Of a stretch of DNA of 16,940 nt, positions 1 to 6,737 are shown one piece after another. The notes below the pieces were generated by a model. That model worked only from the letters and a program-made list of their open reading frames with translations, was not told the origin of the DNA and did not search any database. Positions within the stretch are counted from its first letter, which is position 1, and each line of letters opens with the position of its first letter. Source of the DNA: CAYURR01 sp964446745. Lineage in GTDB: Bacteria; Bacillota; Clostridia; Lachnospirales; WQUN01. The DNA is taken from the NCBI GenBank assembly GCA_964446745.1, contig CAYURR010000046.1:1-16940 (forward strand), given 5' to 3'. The position numbers and the translations under genes are program-made.

Positions 1-21
1 ATTGAACGCCTCCAAGTTTTT

Positions 22-50
22 TTCACATCTTATCATTACTGTGCTAAAAT
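22..50 (+). promoter_or_regulatory. Putative sigma-A promoter for the ARH-GHL6 operon
   Basis: A -35 element TTCACA (22-27, one mismatch to TTGACA) is separated by 17 bases from an extended -10, TGCTAAAAT (42-50, hexamer TAAAAT at 45-50). Transcription would start near 57 and leave a leader of about 105 bases before the ARH start at 162. Element quality and spacing are seen directly; activity is inferred. Confidence 0.6.
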
Positions 51-72
51 GGCAACATATGGAGTGATTAGC

Positions 73-162
73 GTGAAAGATATGAGTTGGGACGGGCGTA
101 TGTCGCGACCCCCATGCTCACTTTCATTACCTATTTTTGCATGTGATGCATGGAGGTTTTGA
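73..162 (+). CDS. Possible 29-codon leader ORF upstream of the ARH gene
   Basis: A GTG codon at 73 lies 8 bases after GGAG (61-64) and opens a 29-codon frame ending at TGA 160-162. That stop overlaps the ATG of the next gene by one base (TGATG, 160-164), an arrangement typical of translational coupling. The predicted peptide starts MKDMSWDGRMSRP and has no homologue I recognise. It contains no run of identical amino acids, so it is not an obvious attenuation leader. It could be a real small coupling ORF, the eroded tail of an older gene, or chance. The GGAGG used by the downstream gene lies inside it. Confidence 0.25.
   Translation: MKDMSWDGRMSRPPCSLSLPIFACDAWRF
152..156 (+). promoter_or_regulatory. 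Ribosome binding site fixing the ARH start
   Basis: GGAGG sits 5 bases before the ATG at 162. This favours 162 over the in-frame ATG at 150, which would have to use a site inside its own coding sequence. Confidence 0.75.
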
Positions 163-2222
163 TGAACATAGACACCTTGAACCGCATATACGCGGGCTGG
201 CTCGGCAAGATAATCGGTGTACGTTACGGCGCGCCGATCGAAGGCCTTACTTTTGATGACATCAGACAGAAATACGGCATCCTGAGCGGCTATCCAGTGG
301 ACTACAACGAATTTGCAGCCGATGACGATACAAACGGGCCGATGTTCTTCCTGCGCAGCCTATCCGATTACGGCATGGATGCGACCGAGGAGCAGATCGG
401 CAAGACCTGGCTCAATTACGCGCCGTATGAGCACGGCTTTTACTGGTGGGGCGGTTACGGCATGTCTACCGAGCATACCGCATACATGAACCTAAAGGCC
501 GGTGTACCCGCTCCGCATTCGGGCAGCGCCGCGCTGAACGGCCTGACCGTCGCGGAGCAGATTGGTGGACAGATATTTATAGACACCTGGGGGTTGATCG
601 CACCTAATGACCCCGCACGTGCCGCCTCATACGCAAAAAAGGCCGCCTCGGTCTCGCATGACCGAAACGGCATCTATGGCGGTATGTTCATCGCGGCATG
701 CATAGCAGCGGCGTTCAATGCGCAATCGGTTATGGATATCATCGAGGCCGGGCTCGCACAGATCCCGTCCGACTGTGAATACACCCGCATGTGCCGCGCG
801 GTGATCGACTTCCGGCAAACGTCAAATGACGACGATTGGGAGAAGTGCTTCTTCTTTGTGCGCGATAACTTCGGCTATGACAAATATCCGGGCAACTGCC
901 ACATCATCCCGAACGCGGCAGTGATTATACTGTCGATGCTGTACTCGGGCGGCAGCTTTGACCAGTCCATGAATATATGCAATATGTGCGGATGGGACAC
1001 GGACTGCAACGCGGGTAATCTGGGGACGATTATGGGTGTGTTTGTGGGCATTGACGGTATCGACTACGAGAAATGGCGCAAGCCGATAAACGATTTCTAC
1101 TGCGCGTCGTCGGTGGTCGGCTCGTTGAATATCATGGACATCCCTTCCGACGTTAAATATATCGCAAGCCTCGCGGAGGATATTATCCCCCCTGTCAAGT
1201 TCATGGAGCCGTTTGACTTTGTATTAAAGGGCTCTACGCACGGGTTCAAGGCTCGCAGTTTGGACGCTACATCACCCGCGCCTGTCACTGAACCCATAGA
1301 GAACGCGCTACGTTCTTTGTCGGACAGTGACATGTACCTGTATCATCGGACATATTATTCATCTAAGGACTTTCATGACAGCCGATACGACCCCGCTTTT
1401 TCACCGCTTGTCTATAACGGTCAAACCATCGCGGCATCGCTAAGAAAACTCGCGCCTACAAGAACCATCGAAGCCGCCATCTATGTACGCGACCACCACG
1501 ATGGCCAAGTATACCACGGCTCATTTAAAGAGCTCACAGATGAAACCCTTACTTTTACATACACCATCGACGCACCGAAGGACATCTGCATAGACGAGGT
1601 AGGCCTTATTATCCGCGGAGAAAATCCCGATATCGCATTGAGCCGCTTCGAATGGTACGGTCAGCCCGATTACGCGATCGATATCTCAAAGGAATATATG
1701 GATGTGTGGAGCTGGGGTCACAAGGAGATCAGCCAGTTTACATATTTCAAGGGCTATTATGGGCTCGAGGACTATAATGACGAGCAGGTATTGAGCCTGA
1801 GCTGCGCAGACCTTGCGGAGATGTACACGGGTTCCCACGCGTTTACAAACTATAGTATCTCTGTGGAATTGATCCCGCAGTTCGGTGATTACCACTCTAT
1901 AAATGCCCGGGTACAGGGTGCTATGCGTTCATATGCGGCGGGACTCCGGCGTGGTATCGACGGAAAGGGTAAGATCGTGATAGAGAAGAACGACTTCGGA
2001 TACATTACCCTCGCGGAAGCGGACTTTGAATGGCAACACGGCGAGAGATACCCCGTCGAGATCGAGGTAACGGGATCTTTGATCAGCGTGAGTGTAAACG
2101 GCAACTCCGTTTTACAGGCTACAGACAGCGAAAGCCCGCTCCTGCACGGCCAGTGTGGCATATCGGTCAGAAACGGAAGCCATTGCCATTACAGGGCTTT
2201 TAGGCTCACAGGTAGGGATTAG
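162..2222 (+). CDS. ADP-ribosylglycohydrolase-family protein with C-terminal extension
   Basis: This 686-residue protein belongs to the ADP-ribosylglycohydrolase (ARH/DraG) superfamily, whose members use a dinuclear metal site to hydrolyse N- or O-glycosidic bonds of ADP-ribose. The N-terminal metal motif is DDDTN (D54-D56, T57) and the C-terminal one is GWDTDCNAGN (D279, D281, N286), so both halves of the metal site appear intact. The ARH domain fills about residues 1-345. Classic ARH enzymes are around 300 residues; the remaining ~340 residues form an extra region whose last part (about 560-686) is beta-rich and looks like a concanavalin/LamG-type fold ending in HYRAFRL. No signal peptide is seen. 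It is first in a tight run with a Zn-PLC-like protein and a putative glycoside hydrolase, which suggests a glycosidic small molecule or glycan as substrate rather than a modified protein. That role is inference; the family call is firm. Confidence 0.85.
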   Translation: MNIDTLNRIYAGWLGKIIGVRYGAPIEGLTFDDIRQKYGILSGYPVDYNEFAADDDTNGPMFFLRSLSDYGMDATEEQIGKTWLNYAPYEHGFYWWGGYGMSTEHTAYMNLKAGVPAPHSGSAALNGLTVAEQIGGQIFIDTWGLIAPNDPARAASYAKKAASVSHDRNGIYGGMFIAACIAAAFNAQSVMDIIEAGLAQIPSDCEYTRMCRAVIDFRQTSNDDDWEKCFFFVRDNFGYDKYPGNCHIIPNAAVIILSMLYSGGSFDQSMNICNMCGWDTDCNAGNLGTIMGVFVGIDGIDYEKWRKPINDFYCASSVVGSLNIMDIPSDVKYIASLAEDIIPPVKFMEPFDFVLKGSTHGFKARSLDATSPAPVTEPIENALRSLSDSDMYLYHRTYYSSKDFHDSRYDPAFSPLVYNGQTIAASLRKLAPTRTIEAAIYVRDHHDGQVYHGSFKELTDETLTFTYTIDAPKDICIDEVGLIIRGENPDIALSRFEWYGQPDYAIDISKEYMDVWSWGHKEISQFTYFKGYYGLEDYNDEQVLSLSCADLAEMYTGSHAFTNYSISVELIPQFGDYHSINARVQGAMRSYAAGLRRGIDGKGKIVIEKNDFGYITLAEADFEWQHGERYPVEIEVTGSLISVSVNGNSVLQATDSESPLLHGQCGISVRNGSHCHYRAFRLTGRD

Positions 2223-2226
2223 ATAT

Positions 2227-2784
2227 ATGCCCGGGTTTATGATGCACCTAAACGTAGCGAGGCATTATGCAGAGCTTATCAAGCACTTCGCCTATGACGC
2301 GCCAACGGCGTTCTATATCGGCAGCCTCGCACCGGATGCGGTCACCGAGCGCAGCGAAAAAGACGGGACACATTTTCGTGACAGAACCGATAGGCTACAG
2401 GCCCTCGAAGAGCTTGCCGCGCAAACCGATCCCCGCGACCCATATACCGAGGGCGTGCTATTACATCTGTATACAGACTATCTCTGGGACAATAGCACAG
2501 TCGTACAGGATTTTTGTAAAAATATCGGCGGTTTTGCGGAGTATAGGCAGGAGCTCGGTATCGCCGGTGCCAATGCGTTTCATCGTCTGCCTTGGGCGTA
2601 TGGGCTTTTTCGGGAGATACTGGCCTGCGAATTGTCCGCGGACCTGCGTGCCGTGATCGAGCGCAGCTACCTCTGGCATAGCACGAACAAGTTGCCCGAT
2701 GCCGAGCTGTTTACACCCGAGGTTGTGGAGGCCTTTTCGCTCGATGCGGCAAGGCTATATATGGAATGGAGGAATAATAAATGA
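2227..2784 (+). CDS. Zinc-dependent phospholipase C-like protein
   Basis: This 185-residue protein resembles the zinc-dependent phospholipase C family (PF00882-type), which uses a tri-zinc site of His and Asp ligands. Likely ligands are H7 (in MMHL), D37 (GSLAPDA), H49 and D52 (THFRD), H80 and D84 (LLHLYTDYLWD), in the order expected for the family. No signal peptide precedes H7, so it is probably cytoplasmic, unlike secreted clostridial phospholipases; intracellular members are largely uncharacterised. The start at 2227 lies 4 bases after the ARH stop, with a weak GGTAGGG upstream (2211-2217). The open frame extends back to an ATG at 2155, but that part overlaps the ARH gene and lacks a family counterpart. 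The stop overlaps the next start as ATGA. Substrate unknown; a phosphoester or phospholipid is only the family default. Confidence 0.7.
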   Translation: MPGFMMHLNVARHYAELIKHFAYDAPTAFYIGSLAPDAVTERSEKDGTHFRDRTDRLQALEELAAQTDPRDPYTEGVLLHLYTDYLWDNSTVVQDFCKNIGGFAEYRQELGIAGANAFHRLPWAYGLFREILACELSADLRAVIERSYLWHSTNKLPDAELFTPEVVEAFSLDAARLYMEWRNNK

Positions 2785-4871
2785 TTCAACTTTCCCCACG
2801 TCAGATTCATTTGGACTTTCATACATCGGAGCACATTACAGGCATAGCGGCCGAGTTCGACCCCGCAGAGTTTGCCCGGACTTTTAAGGAAGCCTCGGTA
2901 AGCTCGGTCACGGTCTTTGCACGCTGTCACCACGGTTGGCTTTATTACCCGTCGCGCAAGTTTCCCGAGCGCGTACACCCAAATCTCGAACACAGAAACC
3001 TACTCGTCGAGCAGGTACGCGCATTACATAATGAGGGCATCCGCGCGCCGATCTATATCACGGTGCAGTGGGACTATTTCACCGCGAACATGCATCCCGA
3101 ATGGTTGATCAGAAAAGCAGACGGCTCACATGAGGGTTCGTCGTTTTCTCAGCCCGGTTTCTACCAATCGCTTTGCGTAAACACGGGGTATTTCACATTT
3201 CTGAAGGAGCATACCGAGGAGATCTGTAAGCTCATGGGCAAGGAGCTCGACGGGTTATTTTTTGATATCGTGGGCATCAGGCCCTGCTACTGCGCGTGCT
3301 GTCGTTTGGAAATGAAGCGAAACGGCATCGACATAAATGACGAACGTGCCGTGAGAGCTTTCGCTAAAAATGTACTCACACGGTTTAAAAACGACATGAG
3401 CATGATCGTACGCAAGCATAACGCAGACTGTACTATCTTCTATAACGCAGGCCATGTGGGGCCGTGCACAAAGGACAGCGCAGACACATACACGCATTTC
3501 GAACTCGAGAGCCTGCCCGGCGACAGCTGGGGATACTTGCATTTCCCGGTGACCGCTCGCTATGCGCGAACCTTGGGCAAGGACTGCATGGGCATGACCG
3601 GTAAGTTTCATACGGGCTGGGGTGATTTCCATTCGCTCAAAAACCTCGCCGCGCTCGAATTCGAATGCTTCCGTATGCTCAGCTACGGCTTCGCCTGCTC
3701 TATCGGGGATCAACTCGAGCCATACGGTCGTCTGAACGCCGCGACCTATCGCCTCATCGGTAAGGTCTACAGCCAGTTCGAAAAATACGAGGAATGGGCC
3801 CGCCCGTCTAAGCCCGTGGTCGAGGCTGCTTTGCTGACCTATGAGGACCTGATCACCGAACACCATATCCCCGAGGATATCATGGGTGCTGCGCAGCTGC
3901 TCGAGGAGCTGTCGATACAGTTCGACATCGTCGATGTAGACGCGGAGCTTAATGCATATCGGTTGATTATCTTGCCGGACGGATTTAAGGTCACTGAGGC
4001 ATTTCAAAAGCGCCTGGACGCATATGTCAAAAAAGGCGGCAAGGTGCTCGCATGCTGCGACGGCGGTTTGAATACAGACGAAAACAAGAAAGCCCCCTGC
4101 TTCCCGTCCTGTTTTGGTATCGAGTACATCGGAAAGACGGAGAAGTACCCGACATTTATCGAGATACCGAGTAGCGCTATAGTTTCCGCGCCGGGTTCTG
4201 CAACAAGCCCTACTCCGGCTATAGACGCGCCGGTTGAGGAGATCGCTGTAGGCCTCGAGCCGGGTAACGAATATGTAGTCTATCTGCGCGGTAACACCGT
4301 GCGTCCAAAGTCCGGCAAGAACGGCGCTACACCGCTGCTGAATGCAAATGAGCCGTATTTTAGCCGCGAGGGTGAGTTGTTCTGCTCGCACCGCTACACG
4401 CCGTCCTCAAAAAAATCTGCATATCCCGCAATACTCCATAACAAGAGTGGCAGCGAATCGGATGTAATCTATTTTACACATCCGATATTTACCCAATACA
4501 GGCACAACGCACCGCTCTGGTGCAAGCAGTTGATCAAAAACGCAATCAATATGCTGCTGCCAAGGCGTATAATCACACACAACGGACCGTCCACAGTGAG
4601 CCTGTCCGTGCTACACCAGCCCGAGAAAAACAGGGTAGCTGTGCACATACTGACCTATATACCCGTGCGAAAGTGCATGGACATAGATATCGTGGAGGAG
4701 CGCACCTGCGCAAACGATCTGCACGTATATCTGAACCTACCCGACCATATCGGTAAGCGTATTTCAAAGGCGCGCCTCGCGCCTGAGGGCGAGGCATTGG
4801 CGTTTAGAAATAACGAGATCATCATACCTGCGGTGAATGGATATGCGGTCGTCGAGGTCGAGGTGGAATAG
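2781..4871 (+). CDS. Putative glycoside hydrolase, GHL6-type with trimerisation-like domain
   Basis: This 696-residue protein looks like the hypothetical glycoside hydrolase family 6 (GHL6) class: a TIM-barrel related to alpha-L-fucosidase/beta-galactosidase clans at about residues 5-340, then a beta-galactosidase trimerisation-like, glutamine-amidotransferase-fold domain at about 345-435, then a beta-rich tail. Candidate catalytic or substrate-site stretches are LFFDIVG (D162), FELESLPG (E241, E243) and GKFHTGWGDFHS (275-285). A Cys cluster, CYCACC (C169, C171, C173, C174), follows the D162 strand. No signal peptide is evident, so it likely acts on imported oligosaccharides. The ATG overlaps the previous stop (ATGA), with GGAGG about 8 bases upstream, so the pair is translationally coupled. 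The sugar specificity cannot be read from the sequence; the fold and class are reasonably secure. Confidence 0.75.
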   Translation: MIQLSPRQIHLDFHTSEHITGIAAEFDPAEFARTFKEASVSSVTVFARCHHGWLYYPSRKFPERVHPNLEHRNLLVEQVRALHNEGIRAPIYITVQWDYFTANMHPEWLIRKADGSHEGSSFSQPGFYQSLCVNTGYFTFLKEHTEEICKLMGKELDGLFFDIVGIRPCYCACCRLEMKRNGIDINDERAVRAFAKNVLTRFKNDMSMIVRKHNADCTIFYNAGHVGPCTKDSADTYTHFELESLPGDSWGYLHFPVTARYARTLGKDCMGMTGKFHTGWGDFHSLKNLAALEFECFRMLSYGFACSIGDQLEPYGRLNAATYRLIGKVYSQFEKYEEWARPSKPVVEAALLTYEDLITEHHIPEDIMGAAQLLEELSIQFDIVDVDAELNAYRLIILPDGFKVTEAFQKRLDAYVKKGGKVLACCDGGLNTDENKKAPCFPSCFGIEYIGKTEKYPTFIEIPSSAIVSAPGSATSPTPAIDAPVEEIAVGLEPGNEYVVYLRGNTVRPKSGKNGATPLLNANEPYFSREGELFCSHRYTPSSKKSAYPAILHNKSGSESDVIYFTHPIFTQYRHNAPLWCKQLIKNAINMLLPRRIITHNGPSTVSLSVLHQPEKNRVAVHILTYIPVRKCMDIDIVEERTCANDLHVYLNLPDHIGKRISKARLAPEGEALAFRNNEIIIPAVNGYAVVEVEVE

Positions 4872-4889
4872 GAGCGGGTCGAACATCAG

Positions 4890-5804
4890 ATGAATATATA
4901 CAAATCAATCATACACACCGAACCAATAAATAAGGGCTGGTCGGAGGATAAAAAATTCTCCGCTACCACAGCTGATGGCCGATATGTGTTTATGCGAGTG
5001 TCAGAGATAACAAAACTCCACCACAAAAAGGCTGAATTTGAAACCATGAAGCATTTGTATGAAGCGGGCGTTCCGATACCCGAGCCTTTAGAATTCGGTG
5101 TATGTGATGACGGTAAGAGTGTTTATTCCCTCTCCGAATGGATCGACGGCAAAGATGCAGAATCTTTATTGCCGGCGATGACCGAAATCGAGCAGTATGT
5201 TTTAGGGCTTAGATCGGGGGAAGTACTACGAAAGATTCACACATATCCGGTGACGGAGGATGTCGAGGATTGGGCTGTTCGATTTGACCACAAAGTGAAA
5301 AACTGGATTGATAAGTACAACAGTCTGGTGAATAAACATTCAGATACTGGAGAAATGCTCATAAAATATCTTAACAAGCATCATGATGTGCTATCTTCAT
5401 GTTCTGTGTCCTTTATCCATGGTGACTATAACACAGAGAACATCATGTGTATGCCGGATGGTACTGTAAAGGCGATTGATTTTAGCAGTTATAATTCTTC
5501 GTACGGCGATCCGTGGTGGGACATGAACAATATGGCATGGATGCCCAAAATGTATCCGCATTTTTATACCGGCCAGATTCGCGGGTATTTTAACGGTGAG
5601 CCGCCAGAAGAGTTCTGGAAAGTGCTCTTATATTATTTGGCCTATGATGCATTGGCGGCATTAACCGACCCATATGGATTGAATGGTATCGAAGATGGGA
5701 CGGAAATTGTAAATAACATCTTGAAGTGGACAAATAATTTCGAAAGCCCGGTTCCGGCATGGTATTTGAGTGACTATACATTTATATGCTATCGTGGAGG
5801 TTGA
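4890..5804 (+). CDS. APH/choline-kinase-family phosphotransferase
   Basis: This 304-residue protein kinase-like small-molecule kinase carries the Brenner-type catalytic loop HGDYNTEN (H177, D179, N184) and the metal-binding D197 in AIDFSSY, followed by GDPWWDMN (206-213), all typical of the aminoglycoside phosphotransferase family (PF01636-type). The N-lobe shows KGWSEDKKF (15-23) and the hinge-like SEWIDGKDAE (82-91). A near-terminal SPVPAWYL segment is also usual in the clostridial branch I recall. That branch has no proven substrate, so the annotation does not imply antibiotic resistance. The start at 4890 is 18 bases after the GHL6 stop, with only a distant GGAG (4871-4874). Its codon use is more AT-rich than the preceding genes: stretches 5281-5340 and 5341-5400 each hold 20 G+C of 60. 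This suggests a separate origin. Confidence 0.8.
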   Translation: MNIYKSIIHTEPINKGWSEDKKFSATTADGRYVFMRVSEITKLHHKKAEFETMKHLYEAGVPIPEPLEFGVCDDGKSVYSLSEWIDGKDAESLLPAMTEIEQYVLGLRSGEVLRKIHTYPVTEDVEDWAVRFDHKVKNWIDKYNSLVNKHSDTGEMLIKYLNKHHDVLSSCSVSFIHGDYNTENIMCMPDGTVKAIDFSSYNSSYGDPWWDMNNMAWMPKMYPHFYTGQIRGYFNGEPPEEFWKVLLYYLAYDALAALTDPYGLNGIEDGTEIVNNILKWTNNFESPVPAWYLSDYTFICYRGG

Positions 5805-5893
5805 ACTAGATTTTAGTCTACCGTTCTAAATTGTTGGTGATATTTATAGTGTGTGATATGTAATATGTGGTACGTATTTTCGTGGAGGGCTTT

Positions 5894-6138
5894 ATGATAT
5901 TGAATATAAAGAATATCGGATTGGTTAGGGATGCGGAGATAATATTGGACGGTATTACGGTCATTGCCGGTGAAAACAACACCGGCAAGAGCACATCACA
6001 CACAAGGCTAAGAAACACTTTGTCCGATTCTCCCTACAGCGGTTTGAGAGACTCTATTTTAAAAATGTGTTCACGCTTACAAAGGAATATTTTAACGATG
6101 ATTTCGTAAACGCGTGGACAGGCAATCAAGGAGCATAG
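5894..6138 (+). pseudogene. Remnant of an AAA/SMC-like ATPase (Walker A only)
   Basis: GGAGGG (5884-5889) precedes ATG 5894, and the frame begins MILNIKNIGLVRDAEI, a typical RecF/OLD/SMC-like ATPase N terminus, followed by a perfect Walker A, GENNTGKS. Immediately after Walker A the frame becomes compositionally odd and stops at 6109 after 71 codons. From about 5995 a different frame reads plausible protein (RFERLYFKNVFTLTKEYF, then NDDFVNAW) and stops at 6136-6138. The simplest reading is an ATPase gene of several hundred codons reduced by a large internal deletion plus a frameshift, leaving only the ends. No Walker B, signature motif or nuclease domain remains, so it should be inactive. Family members act in DNA repair or defence, but nothing here shows which. 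Confidence 0.65.
6128..6133 (+). promoter_or_regulatory. Ribosome binding site fixing the YdcF start
   Basis: AAGGAG lies 7 bases before ATG 6141. The upstream in-frame ATG at 6114 has no such site, so 6141 is preferred. The site lies within the last codons of the ATPase remnant. Confidence 0.75.
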
Positions 6139-6140
6139 TT

Positions 6141-6737
6141 ATGAGGATCACCAAAGACATCACGGACTTCATGTTCATTTCCGACGAGCCGCAGGCATCC
6201 GATATTATATTCATGCCGGGGGACGGTAACCCCGATATACCCGAGCGCGCCGCCCTGCTTTATAAGCAGGGCTATGCGCCGTATTTGTTACCCGCGGGCG
6301 GCGTGAGCGTAAAGCTCGGTAAATTCAGCGGCGTTATGAGCAAGAAAGAGTTATACAACAAGGACTATGCCTCGGACTGGGCGTTCTATGCCGATGTGCT
6401 GATGCATAACGGCGTACCCACCGAGGCCATACTCCGCGAGGATAAGTCAGGATTTACAAAAGAAAACGCCCTGTTCTCACGAAGGGTCACGGACAAGCAT
6501 GGCCTTCGGATAAAAAAAGCCATACTATGCTGCAAATCCTTTCATGCAAGGCGTTCATTGATGCTGTATCAAATGGCGTTTCCGGAGGTCGAGATATATG
6601 TCGTGCCCGTGGATGTCTATGGGATTACGCGTGAGACATGGCATCGCAGCGCGTATGGGGTAAAGCGTGTATTCGGTGAGTTACAGCGCTGCGGGACTCA
6701 GCTTGAGGAGGATTTCACGCAGCTTACCGCCGAATGA
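6141..6737 (+). CDS. YdcF/DUF218-family protein
   Basis: This 198-residue protein is a YdcF-like (DUF218, PF02698-type) Rossmann-like protein. Family landmarks are the first strand SDIIFMPGDGN (20-30), where a Gly-rich turn follows the strand, the ERAALLYKQGYAPYLLPAGG helix-strand unit (35-54), the TKENALFSRR helix (106-115) and AILCCKSFHARRSLMLYQ (127-144) with H135 and R137-R138, all usual positions in the family. DUF218 members bind nucleotides or S-adenosylmethionine or process envelope precursors, but the cytoplasmic clostridial branch, which lacks membrane segments as here, has no established reaction. It follows the ATPase remnant directly and overlaps the convergent sulfatase gene by 14 bases (6724-6737). 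Its base composition returns to the window norm, unlike the two genes before it. Confidence 0.75.
   Translation: MRITKDITDFMFISDEPQASDIIFMPGDGNPDIPERAALLYKQGYAPYLLPAGGVSVKLGKFSGVMSKKELYNKDYASDWAFYADVLMHNGVPTEAILREDKSGFTKENALFSRRVTDKHGLRIKKAILCCKSFHARRSLMLYQMAFPEVEIYVVPVDVYGITRETWHRSAYGVKRVFGELQRCGTQLEEDFTQLTAE

Noticed and set aside
3255..4391. Long antisense open frame (378 codons) opposite the GHL6 gene
   Set aside because: It lies wholly inside a well-supported gene, has no ribosome binding site and has no recognisable motif. It is explained by the codon bias of the sense strand.
4890..5804. Kinase gene as an antibiotic-resistance determinant
   Set aside because: Only family-level motifs are visible. 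Many APH-family proteins are not resistance enzymes, and nothing in the sequence identifies a drug substrate.
5803..5826. Small inverted repeat after the kinase gene as a terminator
   Set aside because: Two 4-base arms (GAAC/GTTC, TAGA/TCTA) with a bulge and no T-run are too weak.
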